From Kovacikia minuta CCNUW1 (GTDB lineage: Bacteria; Cyanobacteriota; Cyanobacteriia; Leptolyngbyales; Leptolyngbyaceae), in NCBI RefSeq assembly GCF_020091585.1, contig NZ_CP083582.1, positions 3,348,001 through 3,412,000 of the forward strand: a stretch of 64,000 bases of DNA. Reading direction: 5' to 3'. The position numbers were made by a program, and so were the translations under genes. The notes under the pieces were generated by a model. That model did not search any database and was not told the DNA's origin. It saw only the letters and a list, made by a program, of their open reading frames with translations. Below, piece after piece: positions 55,757 through 64,000 of this stretch (positions are counted from its first letter, which is position 1; the number at the start of each line of letters is the position of its first letter).

Positions 55757-57043
55757 TTAGTTTTCAGGAAGATTATGGCAGCCCCGAAGGGCTAACAATG
55801 CTGTCCCGTAGGCGGCTTCTGTATGGGGCGATCGGATTACAGAAACTCCCATCTGACGGGAGCGAATGGCATTCCAGGTCTCATTTTTCGCCCCTCCTCC
55901 GGCGGTGTAAACCTGGGTCAGGGGACTCGCTCCTAAGGTTTGGAGCAGCCGATAGCCCTCTGCCTCAATTCGTGCCATGCTTTCCAGTAACCCATGCAGG
56001 AACGCTACCGGATCTGCGGGGCGGGGTTCCAGACGAGGACGCAACTGGGCATCGTTAATTGGAAAGCGTTCCCCTGGTTGTACCAACGGGTAATAGTCTA
56101 AAGAGCTTTCCTGGGAAGCTGAAATCTGAGCACTCAGCCCCTCTAGTTCTGCTGCGCTAAAAAATTGCTGTAATACTGCGCCACCTGTGTTTGAAGCGCC
56201 TCCCACCAGCCACAGGTCGCCCAACCGATGGCTGTAAATTCCATACTGCCCATTCTCTACGGGCGTTTTGCTCAATAGTTTGAGTACCAGCGTGGACCCT
56301 AAAGAGGTGACTGCTTCTCCTGGTGAAGCTGCGCCACTCGCCAGGAATGCGGCAATACTATCAGTTGTCCCAGCGCAGATCTGACAATGCTCTGACAAAC
56401 CCAATTGGGATGCAACCTGGGGTTGCGCTAAACCAATGGGAGTTCCCGGTGCAACTACCCGAGGTAGCAGGGGCAGAATTCCCAATCTTTCCATCCAGTT
56501 TGGATAACAGAGATGGGCGACATCGTAACCCAGCTTCAGGCTGTTGTGATAGTCGCTAATGCCGAGTTGACCGTGCAGCAGATACGCCAACCAATCTGCC
56601 TGGTGCAATAGGTAATGCGCCTGGGCAAAGTAGGGCTGCTGTTGCCACCACAACAGTTTAACCAGGCTAGAGGTTGCACTTAACACGGTATCTTTACCAG
56701 GAGGGCTGTTTTCCTGTTGTTGGGCAAAAAACTGCCGCAGGGGGTCTAACTCCCCTGCGCCACGGGCATCGTTGTAAAGCAAGGGGGGGGCGATCGGCTG
56801 CCCTGCACCATCACATAAGAGGACTGTGGAAGAGGTGCCGTTGATGGCGATCGCCCCAATTTCCTGCCTCAAATCGGTGGGCACTTGCTGAATCTGGTGG
56901 AATAGGGTTGCTTTCCAGGTTTTTGTCCAGTCGGTGGGTTGCTGGAACCGATCGCCTATTTGGAACAGCGGTTGCCCCGTGCGATCGATGACGGCAAGCC
57001 GCGCCCCCGATGTGCCAAAGTCAATTCCTGCGTAAACGCTCAT
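55757..57043 (-). CDS. FGGY-family sugar kinase, D-ribulose kinase-like
   Basis: Carbohydrate kinase of 428 residues with the ASKHA fold: phosphate-1 motif GIDFGTSGARLAVID, AINGTSSTVLLCD, the catalytic aspartate in AGTTDSIAAFLAS, and the adenosine motif YTAGGGAKNETWNAIRSRQM. It is shorter than classical xylulokinase and resembles the cyanobacterial/plant kinase (Synechococcus SePSK, plant XK-1) for which D-ribulose activity has been reported; that match is from memory. The ATG at 57043 starts the canonical first strand. Confidence 0.87.
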   Translation of the reverse strand: MSVYAGIDFGTSGARLAVIDRTGQPLFQIGDRFQQPTDWTKTWKATLFHQIQQVPTDLRQEIGAIAINGTSSTVLLCDGAGQPIAPPLLYNDARGAGELDPLRQFFAQQQENSPPGKDTVLSATSSLVKLLWWQQQPYFAQAHYLLHQADWLAYLLHGQLGISDYHNSLKLGYDVAHLCYPNWMERLGILPLLPRVVAPGTPIGLAQPQVASQLGLSEHCQICAGTTDSIAAFLASGAASPGEAVTSLGSTLVLKLLSKTPVENGQYGIYSHRLGDLWLVGGASNTGGAVLQQFFSAAELEGLSAQISASQESSLDYYPLVQPGERFPINDAQLRPRLEPRPADPVAFLHGLLESMARIEAEGYRLLQTLGASPLTQVYTAGGGAKNETWNAIRSRQMGVSVIRSPHTEAAYGTALLALRGCHNLPEN

Positions 57044-57181
57044 TCCTCTAACTTCAAGAAACCCTGAAAATTTAGCACTCTCTCACGGACATTGCTTAAC
57101 ACTGTTTTACGAAACAGACCAAACTCAAAAATCATTCAATAAAATCCAATATTTATAGCAGTTCTTATTGGAGAACCCTGC

Positions 57182-57526
57182 ATGTCCTATACATTTGAGA
57201 TTTTAGGTGTATCGTCCGTGCTGCATTTCTTCAACTACCAGCAGGAAGTTCTGCACCAAAAAAAACAAACAGGCGTGGAATACCTGGGATCTTACAAATG
57301 TACACTGGATGATCTGATTAAATCTGTTGAGTCGGTTCCACCTAAGCGGGGATGGAATCTGGATCAGGTGGTGGATTCGGTGGTCAACTTTTGGATGAAC
57401 AACACGGATAGCATCTATCACTGGAAACGACGCCTGGAAGATGCGGGCAATCAGAATCTTTTGATCTCAAGGCTGGCGGACTACACCTCATTAAAAACAG
57501 AGTTCGAGCGACTTCTGGAACAGTGA
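57182..57526 (+). CDS. Conserved-type hypothetical protein
   Basis: Soluble protein of 114 residues (YTFEILGVSSVLHFFNYQQE; WNLDQVVDSVVNFWMNNTDS; ending LKTEFERLLEQ). It follows a good GGAGAA ribosome site, and its codon use and helix pattern look real. No signal peptide or membrane helix. I do not recognise a named family. It is flanked downstream by an AGGTGGT array. Confidence 0.7.
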   Translation: MSYTFEILGVSSVLHFFNYQQEVLHQKKQTGVEYLGSYKCTLDDLIKSVESVPPKRGWNLDQVVDSVVNFWMNNTDSIYHWKRRLEDAGNQNLLISRLADYTSLKTEFERLLEQ

Positions 57527-57537
57527 ACAGTTTTAGC

Positions 57538-57565
57538 AGGTGGTAGGTGGTAGGTGGTAGGTGGT
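57538..57565. repeat. Heptanucleotide array AGGTGGT x4
   Basis: Four perfect units after the hypothetical gene. TACCACC and TGACACC units on the same strand at 57726-57750 close the gap on the other side. Confidence 0.88.
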
Positions 57566-57749
57566 AGGTAAGAAATAGCTGACAACAAGAGGTTTCAGGG
57601 TATCAGATGTCCTTTGTTGTGGATGATATCCATGGAGACTTCCACCGGAATGTTTCTACAGCATAGGAACAACCTATCTAGAACGCCACCAAACTGATGA
57701 CTGATCACTGTTTACTCGATACTGTTACCTACCACCTGACACCTGACAC

Positions 57750-58796
57750 CTAACTCAACTCCCTTGCCCAGGGTATGGGTGGTAGGGGCTTGGATAACCT
57801 GCTGGCTTTGGCAAATAGTTTGGCGGCTTGCTTGAGATCCACATTGCCGCCACTAATAATTACGCCAACGCGGGCACCGGGGGCAGAAACAACCCCTTCC
57901 AGTAAGGCGGCGGCGGCTAAAGCTCCGGTGGGTTCGACGACAAGTTTGAGTCGTTCCCAGAGGAAAAACATGGTACGCAGGATGGCAGCTTCCGAGACGG
58001 TTACCATGTCGTGGACGTAGTGCAACACCAGAGGAAAGGTGTATTTGCCCAAGTAGGGGGTGCGGGCACCATCGGCGATCGTATTTGGGTTATGAACGGT
58101 TTGCAGAGTGCGGCTGTGGAACGATCGGGTGGCGTCATCTGCCAGTTTCGGTTCAACCCCAATTATCTGACAGCCAGGGGAGAGGGTATGGGCGGCGATC
58201 GCGCATCCCGATAGTAAGCCGCCGCCGCCACAGCAGACCAGCAGAAAGTCCAATGGTCCCACTTCTGCAATCAATTCTTTTGCTGTCGTTCCCTGACCTG
58301 CAATGACCTGGGGATGGTCGTAGGGGGGAATCAGGGTCAAGCCGCGCTCCTGTGCCACCTGGTGTCCCAATTCTTCTCGCGACTGGGTTGCCCGATCAAA
58401 AAGGACAATCTCTGCCCCGTAACCGCGTGTAGCTGCCAGTTTCACCGCGGGGGCATCCTCTGGCATGAAAATGGTTGTTGGAATATTGAGCAGTTGCCCA
58501 GAAAGGGCGATCGCCTGTGCATGGTTTCCTGAGGAGAATGCCAATACGCCCCGTTCTCGTTGTTCTGGAGAAAGTTGTGCCATGGCATTGTAGGCACCCC
58601 GAAATTTGAAGGCTCCGATCCGCTGAAAGTTTTCGCACTTAAAAAACACCTGGCTCTGGGTCAGGCGATCGACGGTGGTAGAAGTCATCACAGGTGTGTG
58701 GTGTGCCTTTCCCTGTAAGCGCTCTGCCGCTGCGGCAATGTCAGCGTAAGTAACGACAAGACTATTACTGTCTCCAAGTGGTAATGCGTTCACCAT
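57750..58796 (-). CDS. PLP-dependent threonine/serine-type ammonia-lyase
   Basis: Fold-type II PLP enzyme of 348 residues. The PLP lysine is K64 in FKFRGAYNA; SSGNHAQAIAL (about 88-98) binds the cofactor ring and CCGGGGLLSGCAIA (about 187-200) its phosphate. There is no C-terminal ACT regulatory domain, so it is not the biosynthetic IlvA; the length fits catabolic threonine/serine dehydratase, serine racemase or threo-3-hydroxyaspartate ammonia-lyase. These cannot be separated by sight. Confidence 0.9.
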   Translation of the reverse strand: MVNALPLGDSNSLVVTYADIAAAAERLQGKAHHTPVMTSTTVDRLTQSQVFFKCENFQRIGAFKFRGAYNAMAQLSPEQRERGVLAFSSGNHAQAIALSGQLLNIPTTIFMPEDAPAVKLAATRGYGAEIVLFDRATQSREELGHQVAQERGLTLIPPYDHPQVIAGQGTTAKELIAEVGPLDFLLVCCGGGGLLSGCAIAAHTLSPGCQIIGVEPKLADDATRSFHSRTLQTVHNPNTIADGARTPYLGKYTFPLVLHYVHDMVTVSEAAILRTMFFLWERLKLVVEPTGALAAAALLEGVVSAPGARVGVIISGGNVDLKQAAKLFAKASRLSKPLPPIPWARELS

Positions 58797-59052
58797 TGTT
58801 AATCAAAGGTAGAGAATCTGGATTTTCCATCGGGTTTGCGATTGTGCTGTTCAGGATTGTAAGCAGCCTACGGACAACTTCCTGAGATGGATTTCTCGCC
58901 GCAATCATCCTTCCATCATGCATCTTCTGCTCAAAGTATTCTGGTGAGAGATTCTCAATGTCAGTCTGATTGGGCGTAAGGATTATTGCTTTTGGATGGA
59001 TAGCCGCTCTATCTCCCCATTCGCCGCACCCAATTTGTTTACGCTTACTTTC
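58765..59052 (-). other. Open stretch of 95 codons without a start, possible gene remnant
   Basis: The minus-strand frame is open from 59052 to a TAA at 58767-58765 and reads like protein (IENLSPEYFEQKMHDGRMIA; EVVRRLLTILN), yet the first ATG is at 58923, halfway along. It overlaps the end of marC and the start of the ammonia-lyase gene. It may be the tail of a lost gene or a short gene starting at 58923 (52 codons). Family not recognised. Confidence 0.3.
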
Positions 59053-59674
59053 CTAAAAAGAAGTGGTTAATTCCCTCTAACAGTGTTTCAACTGCTAGAG
59101 ACGCCACAATTAGCCCCATAACACGGGTTACGACGTTTACCCCTGTGTTTCCCAGGATTTGTTGCATCCACTCAGAGGTTAGCAAAATCAAATAGGTCAA
59201 AACCAAAATTCCGAGTAAAACACCTGCTGTTACGATTTGCTCAGAAACGGTGAATTTGTCGTTGTCGGTGAGTAATACCACTGCCATGATTGCCCCTGGT
59301 CCGGCGATGAAGGGCATTGCCAGGGGAAATACTGCAACATCGTGGGTGGCAGCTTCATCGGGGCTGGGTTGGGTGGTCATCAGTTGTTTTTCGGGTTCAT
59401 CTTCCAGCACCATCTTCAGTCCAATAATTAGGAGGATAATTCCTCCGGCAATCATGAAGGCGGGTAGGCTGATGCCCAGTTCGTCCAGTAGAAATTGTCC
59501 AAGTACAATGAAGCTGAGGAGGATGATGCCAGAGATAATTACCCCTCTGAGGATAATCCTGCTGCGGTTTTGGGACGTTTCCTGTTTGGTCATTGCCAGG
59601 AAAAGCGGCACCAGCCCGATCGGGTCGATAATCACAAATAATGTGACCGCATCTCCAATCACATGCCCAAACAT
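59045..59674 (-). CDS. MarC family integral membrane protein
   Basis: Protein of 209 residues with six membrane helices, the MarC/UPF0056 pattern: VTLFVIIDPIGLVPLFLAMT at helix 1, FMIAGGIILLIIGLKM, then AVFPLAMPFIAGPGAIMAVV, the most conserved segment, and a C-terminal helix RVMGLIVASLAVETLLEGI. The family was once called a multiple-antibiotic-resistance protein but has no proven transport role. The ATG at 59674 begins directly before the first helix. Confidence 0.93.
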   Translation of the reverse strand: MFGHVIGDAVTLFVIIDPIGLVPLFLAMTKQETSQNRSRIILRGVIISGIILLSFIVLGQFLLDELGISLPAFMIAGGIILLIIGLKMVLEDEPEKQLMTTQPSPDEAATHDVAVFPLAMPFIAGPGAIMAVVLLTDNDKFTVSEQIVTAGVLLGILVLTYLILLTSEWMQQILGNTGVNVVTRVMGLIVASLAVETLLEGINHFFLGK

Positions 59675-60285
59675 AGAAAAACCCCTGGAATTAATTAAGC
59701 TGTTGTCAAATTGTAGTGGTTATGGGTCAATCTGGCAGATGCGATCGATTTCGTGCCCTTTTGTCACCAAAGCAGGTTAGCGGTTAGTTCTCCGACTGTG
59801 TTAAAAAAAATTGGAGGTTTGGGGGATGCTGCGATCGTGAATCTGTCTGGAGCAACACCCCGATCCCAGTTTTTGACTGAGTTTATCCGCCAGATACCGG
59901 CTGGGGAACGATCGAAGTAGCCGTTTGAATCAATGTTGAGATCCTGGCATCGGGTAACCGTTCAGCACTGTAAAGCTTCCTTCTTATAGAGACCAGAAGT
60001 TTTAACGTAAGTCTCGTTAAAGATTGATTTTCGGTTGAAATATTTATTTTCTTTAAGAGGCACTTTTTGCTGGCGAAGTGTCCTGTAGGGTTATTAATGA
60101 GTTTTTTTGCTAAGGGAATTTACTCACTTCCACTTTGGTCAGAAGTGTTAGGGGCGTTTGCTTGCGCGATAAACCTTCTCCCTCCAGAGCAGTTATCGCC
60201 AATGCCCTATGGAATTTTGGGTTGCTGGCTATTTTTTTCCTGAACTTTGTCACCTTTCACCTGCTGTATCTGAGTTACCTACATC
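59675..60285. other. Gene-free divergent region
   Basis: No gene recognised: the plus-strand frame at 60135-60434 overlaps the real serine hydrolase start in another frame and lacks protein character. The stretch should contain the promoters of marC and of the first serine hydrolase. Confidence 0.5.
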
Positions 60286-61563
60286 ATGAGCCAATCATTG
60301 TTTCCTGCCCAACTCAGTCAAGGGTCAGATCTTGCCTTAGACCTTTCTCACAATTCTTGCAGACGCTGCTCTCCTGGTTGGATGTGTGCCAGCGTCGGTG
60401 TCACCGTTGGACTCGTGAGTGTGCTGCTGCCTAATGCGCCAGCTTTTGCCGGATCATCGGTTCACTCCCGTTCGGGTTCGTCGATGAAGGGGGCGATCGC
60501 AGCCCAAAATAGCCTGCAAGCGAAGCTGTCTCCGGTGGTGACCCAACGGTTTAAGGAGTTGGGCGTTCCGGGTGCAATGGTGGGGGTCTGGGTGAAGGAT
60601 CAACAATGGATTGCCACGTTGGGGGTTGCAAATCTGGCGAAAAAGACTCCGATCAAACCGAATGAGTACACGCGGATCGGTAGCATCACCAAAACGTTTA
60701 CGGGAACCGTCGTTTTGCAATTGGAGGATGAGGGTAAACTGAGCCTCAAAGACCCTGTGTCTAAGTATCTGCCCAACGTTCCCAATGGGGACAAGATTAC
60801 AATTCGACAACTGGGAGATATGCGGAGTGGTTTGTTTAACTACTCCGAGGATAGGACCTTTCAAAAGACTTTGTTCTCCAATCCCGAACGGGCATGGAAC
60901 CCTCAAGAGCTAATTAAAGTTGCGTTTCAACCCGACAATAAGCCATATTTTCTACCAGATCAGGGCTTTCATTATTCCAATACAAACACCGTTTTGCTGG
61001 GACTCATTGCCGAGAAAGTTACGGGCAATCCTTTGCACACTGAAGTTGACAGGCGGATTGTAAAACGATTTGGGTTGCGCCACACGATTTTTCCCACTGA
61101 TAGCACCATCCCAACCCCCCATGTCCACGGTTACTGGTATGACATGGATGCCAAACCGACCCCAGAAATAAAGGACGTAACAAACTGGAATCCTTCCTGG
61201 GGTTGGGCGGCGGGAGCGATTATCTCAAAACTGGAGGATGTGCGTCGGTACTCTAAACTATTGGCAACGGGTGGGCTGGTTAGCCGAAGTACCCAGGCAG
61301 AACGCTTGCGGTGGACAACAATTACAACCGAAGCACCGGGGCAGTGGCAGGGGGTGCCACTGAAGTATGGGTTTGCGATCGCCAGTTATAACGGGGCGAT
61401 CGGTCACAATGGCAGTCTTCCGGGCTATCAAAGCTTTATGGGCTATATCCCTGAACAGGATGCCACCGTCGTTGTGCTGGTTAATGTGCAGGAAAATGCC
61501 AAGGGAATTACGCCCGCCGATAACCTGGCACGGCTGATTGTTGATCAACTGAAACGGATGTGA
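60286..61563 (+). CDS. Secreted serine hydrolase, beta-lactamase/DD-peptidase type
   Basis: Penicillin-binding-protein-like hydrolase (class C beta-lactamase / Pfam Beta-lactamase fold) of 425 residues. The catalytic SITK motif is at 133-136 (S133, K136), the Tyr-x-Asn motif appears as YSNT in FHYSNTNTVLLGL, and the third motif as HNGSLPG. A hydrophobic segment around 37-57 (ASVGVTVGLVSVLLPNAPAF, then AG) suggests export. Substrate could be peptidoglycan peptides, a D-amino acid peptide or an ester. A paralogue follows on the same strand 125 bases further on. Confidence 0.9.
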   Translation: MSQSLFPAQLSQGSDLALDLSHNSCRRCSPGWMCASVGVTVGLVSVLLPNAPAFAGSSVHSRSGSSMKGAIAAQNSLQAKLSPVVTQRFKELGVPGAMVGVWVKDQQWIATLGVANLAKKTPIKPNEYTRIGSITKTFTGTVVLQLEDEGKLSLKDPVSKYLPNVPNGDKITIRQLGDMRSGLFNYSEDRTFQKTLFSNPERAWNPQELIKVAFQPDNKPYFLPDQGFHYSNTNTVLLGLIAEKVTGNPLHTEVDRRIVKRFGLRHTIFPTDSTIPTPHVHGYWYDMDAKPTPEIKDVTNWNPSWGWAAGAIISKLEDVRRYSKLLATGGLVSRSTQAERLRWTTITTEAPGQWQGVPLKYGFAIASYNGAIGHNGSLPGYQSFMGYIPEQDATVVVLVNVQENAKGITPADNLARLIVDQLKRM

Positions 61564-61687
61564 ATGCAACATCGCAAGATTCAGGAGTCAGGAGCCAGGA
61601 GTAGAAAAGCAATAAGACTTTCAACCTTACGATGTGTACTTCGTTTATGCATCACTCCTCCATGTTTTGCATCAAAAGGAATCAATA

Positions 61688-63311
61688 ATGGTTAAGTTAA
61701 TGAGACTGCCCTGCTGGTCTGCCCTGCTGGTTGGTCTGTCTTTCATGGTTTCAGTGTCAACTCAAGCCCAATCAAACCACCAGGGTACTCCACCCAAACC
61801 CGTCGCCCTGGCTCAGGCGGTCAATCCGCAAAAAGTCACAGAAGCCAGTGTCAAAGCTGCTCTACCTGAGATGGAAACTCTTGCGAATCAACTGCTGAAA
61901 AAGACGGGTGTACCAGGACTGGCGATCGCAGTTGTCTACAAAGATCAGGTTGTTTATCTGAAAGGGTTCGGTGTGCGGGAAGCAGGTAAACCTGCTCCGG
62001 TCGATCCGGATACCGTTTTTCAATTGGCTTCTGTTTCTAAACCGATCGCTTCAACCATTGTGGCGGGGGTAGTTGGGGATGGCTTGGTCAAGTGGGATGA
62101 TCCGATTATCAAACACTACCCCAGCTTTGAAATGGACAGCCCTTATGTGACCCGTGAGGTAACCCTGCGTGATATGTTCTCGCCATCGCAGTGGGTTGCC
62201 TGACCATGCCGGGGATGATCTGGAAGACCTGGAATTTGACCGGACAACGATTTTGCAACGGTTGCGCTATCTGCCCCTGGGCGATCGGTTTCGCTCAGTT
62301 TATAACTACACCAATTTTGGGTTGACCGCCGCCGCTGAGGCAACGGCAAAAGCAACCGGAAAATCCTGGGAAGATCTTGCCTTCGATCGGCTGTATCAAC
62401 CCCTGGGTATGAACCGAACCAGTTCGCGCTATGAAGACTTTGCCAGGGCTGAGAACCGGGCACTTGGGCATGTTCCAGTCAATGGCAAATGGGTGGCTAA
62501 ATATCAACGCAAGCCGGATGCCGAGTCTCCCGCAGGAGGGGTTAGTTCGACCGTGCGTGACATGGCAAAGTGGGTGCGGCTGCAACTTGGGAACGGCATG
62601 TTTGAGGGGAAACAAGTCATTGCTGCCAAACCGCTGGCAGAGACCCACATTCCCCACATGGTCAACGATCCGCCGAAGAATCCCAATCTCGATCGGGCAA
62701 GCTTTTATGGATTGGGTTGGAATGTCAGCTATTCTGACAGGGGATTGGTGCAGTTGGGGCATTCTGGTGCCTTCAATCTGGGGGCTGGGACGGCGGTCTA
62801 TTTGCTGCCAGCGGAGGACATTGGGATCGTGGTTCTGTCCAATGCTCGTCCGATCGGGGTGCCAGAAACGATCGCGGTGAGTTTTCTAGACATGGTGCAA
62901 TACGGGAAGTCTCGACACGACTACTTTGAGCTATTTCAACCTGCCTTTGCAACGCTCGAAAAACCGAACTACGGGACGCTGGTGGATTACACTAAACCGC
63001 CTGCCCAACGGTTACCCTCAATGCCTTTGACCACTTACACTGGTACGTATCGCAACCACTATTTCGGTGAAGTTGAGATCGCAGCCAGAGCGGGTAAATT
63101 GTTTCTGCTTCAAGGATTTAAGAAACAGGCATTCCCTTTACAGCATTACGATCGCGATATGTTTACCTACCAACCCGAAGGCGAAAATGCCTACGGTTTA
63201 AGTGGGGTAACTTTTACCATTGGCGCAAATGGAAAAGCGACAGCCGTAATGGTTGAAGACTTGAACATCAATCAACAGGGAACGTTTAAACGAGACTTGT
63301 CTAAGCCGTAA
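61688..63311 (+). CDS. Second secreted serine hydrolase with C-terminal DUF3471-like domain, frame broken once
   Basis: Paralogue of the previous gene. Signal peptide LLVGLSFMVSVSTQAQ; catalytic S115-V-S-K118; after the break YNYTNFG and LGHSGAFNLG supply the second and third motifs, and residues from about 430 (TYTGTYRNHYFGEVEIAARA) form the C-terminal domain. As sequenced the first frame stops at 62203: one extra base at 62182-62184 converts the expected RDMFSHRSGLPDHAG into another frame. Repaired length is about 540 residues. The ATG at 61688 follows AAGGA. Probably a sequence error, though loss of one paralogue would be tolerable. Confidence 0.88.
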
Positions 63312-63317
63312 TCTGCT

Positions 63318-64000
63318 TTAAAGGTTCTTGAGGCGTTGGCGAAATTCTGCTGCCAGTTTAGGATTGGGAATCTGGCTGGCAAGGACTTCGATCAGGGTGG
63401 TGCGATCGAGGTGGGGATTGTCTGTAACCACCTGTTTGATTAATACCTTGGCGATCGGCCCAATGCAGCGGGTCAATTCCTGGCGGCAACTCTCGACAAA
63501 GGCATCATTTGGTGCCGCAGAGGGAGGCGTGGAATAATTTTGTTGGGTGATGCAGGGATCTTCTGATTTAGGAGCCTTGGAACCGGAGGGTAGAAACGGC
63601 TGCCCACCAGAGGTTAGCTCCTGGGGAATTTGAATCCGGGTTCTGAAGTCGTTTGCCTGTTTGAGATCAGAAATTTGGGAGGTGAGAACTTCAATAAATC
63701 CCTGGGGGGTGATGTCTGGGTAATGGTTGAGGGTGTCGTCAATCAGGAAGCGGGCGATCGGACCGACACAACGGGTCAATTCCTGACGGCACTGCTCCAT
63801 GAATGCGGCGGATGAGATAGAACTGAGCGGGGGAGGCGAGGAGGGGGTGGCAAGACCAACCGATGCGGCGAGTTGCTTGCCCTGGGGTTTTTCAGCTTGA
63901 TGCAGAGCTTGGGTGGCAAGACTGAGCTGGGGTCGTTCTTCAGCTTGGGGCAGGGTTTGCATTGCCTCCAAAACTTCCCGTGCAGACTGAAACCGATCCT
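63318..64000 (-). CDS. C-terminal part of a Ser/Thr protein kinase with two Cys-containing repeats, 5' end outside window
   Basis: The frame stays open through base 64000 and its first visible residues, DRFQSAREVLEAMQTL, match the last helix of a cyanobacterial Ser/Thr kinase domain, so the kinase itself lies beyond the window. After a Gln/Ser/Pro linker come two copies of a domain of about 60 residues: FMEQCRQELTRCVGPIARFL ... EVLTSQI and FVESCRQELTRCIGPIAKVL ... EVLASQIPNPKLAAEFRQRL. This repeat occurs at the C-terminus of other cyanobacterial kinases (DUF8082-like, from memory); its function is unknown. A TTG at 63971 is not the real start. Confidence 0.75.
   Translation of the reverse strand, partial: DRFQSAREVLEAMQTLPQAEERPQLSLATQALHQAEKPQGKQLAASVGLATPSSPPPLSSISSAAFMEQCRQELTRCVGPIARFLIDDTLNHYPDITPQGFIEVLTSQISDLKQANDFRTRIQIPQELTSGGQPFLPSGSKAPKSEDPCITQQNYSTPPSAAPNDAFVESCRQELTRCIGPIAKVLIKQVVTDNPHLDRTTLIEVLASQIPNPKLAAEFRQRLKNL

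Overview
This window is from a cyanobacterial chromosome, most likely a filamentous, non-picoplanktonic lineage. The octamer GCGATCGC (HIP1) and its variants are scattered through it. It carries ndhH of the photosynthetic NDH-1 complex, glnB (PII) with Ser49 and an upstream NtcA-type site, an NblS/Hik33-type sensor kinase next to purD, a pdhB-secD-secF run, a PEP-CTERM protein and many heptanucleotide tandem repeats of the kind described in cyanobacteria. No taxon below the phylum is claimed.

Layout. 0-5 kb: M50 membrane protease (cut by the window edge), YbjQ-like protein, secreted TPR protein, then a small accessory patch (GIY-YIG, GNAT, SMI1/KNR4). 5-13 kb: membrane Ser/Thr kinase, two divergent family 2 glycosyltransferases around a 1.2 kb gene-free stretch, a deaminase, a frameshifted membrane protein and ribD. 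13-21 kb: ndhH, an IS110-type element with a structured leader that is a bridge-RNA candidate, queF, glnB, and an ABC ATPase coupled to a membrane protein. 21-33 kb: tRNA-Glu(TTC), AarF-like kinase, GAF histidine kinase, HerA-like ATPase, PEP-CTERM protein, a lone HicB, nblS and purD. 33-46 kb: secreted TPR protein, Uma2 nuclease, a giant PAS/GAF hybrid kinase of about 2,070 residues, a divergent PstS-like/DUF4912 membrane protein and a convergent Omp85-type barrel. 46-52 kb: Dps, DUF1206, pdhB, secD, secF. 53-64 kb: M48 protease with repeats, FGGY kinase, PLP ammonia-lyase, MarC, two tandem serine hydrolases, and the C-terminal part of a Ser/Thr kinase running off the end.

Two patterns cut across the genes. 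First, six otherwise conserved genes (the 11.2 kb membrane protein, nblS, the giant kinase twice, secD twice, the M48 protease, a serine hydrolase) are broken by single-base insertions: eight insertions and no deletions. This looks like residual insertion error in the assembly, and each gene is given here at its repaired span. Second, heptanucleotide arrays occur not only between genes but inside the giant kinase gene at three places, two of them in the catalytic and receiver domains. Because seven is not a multiple of three, a one-unit change would switch the frame, so this gene is the best candidate for unusual biology in the window.
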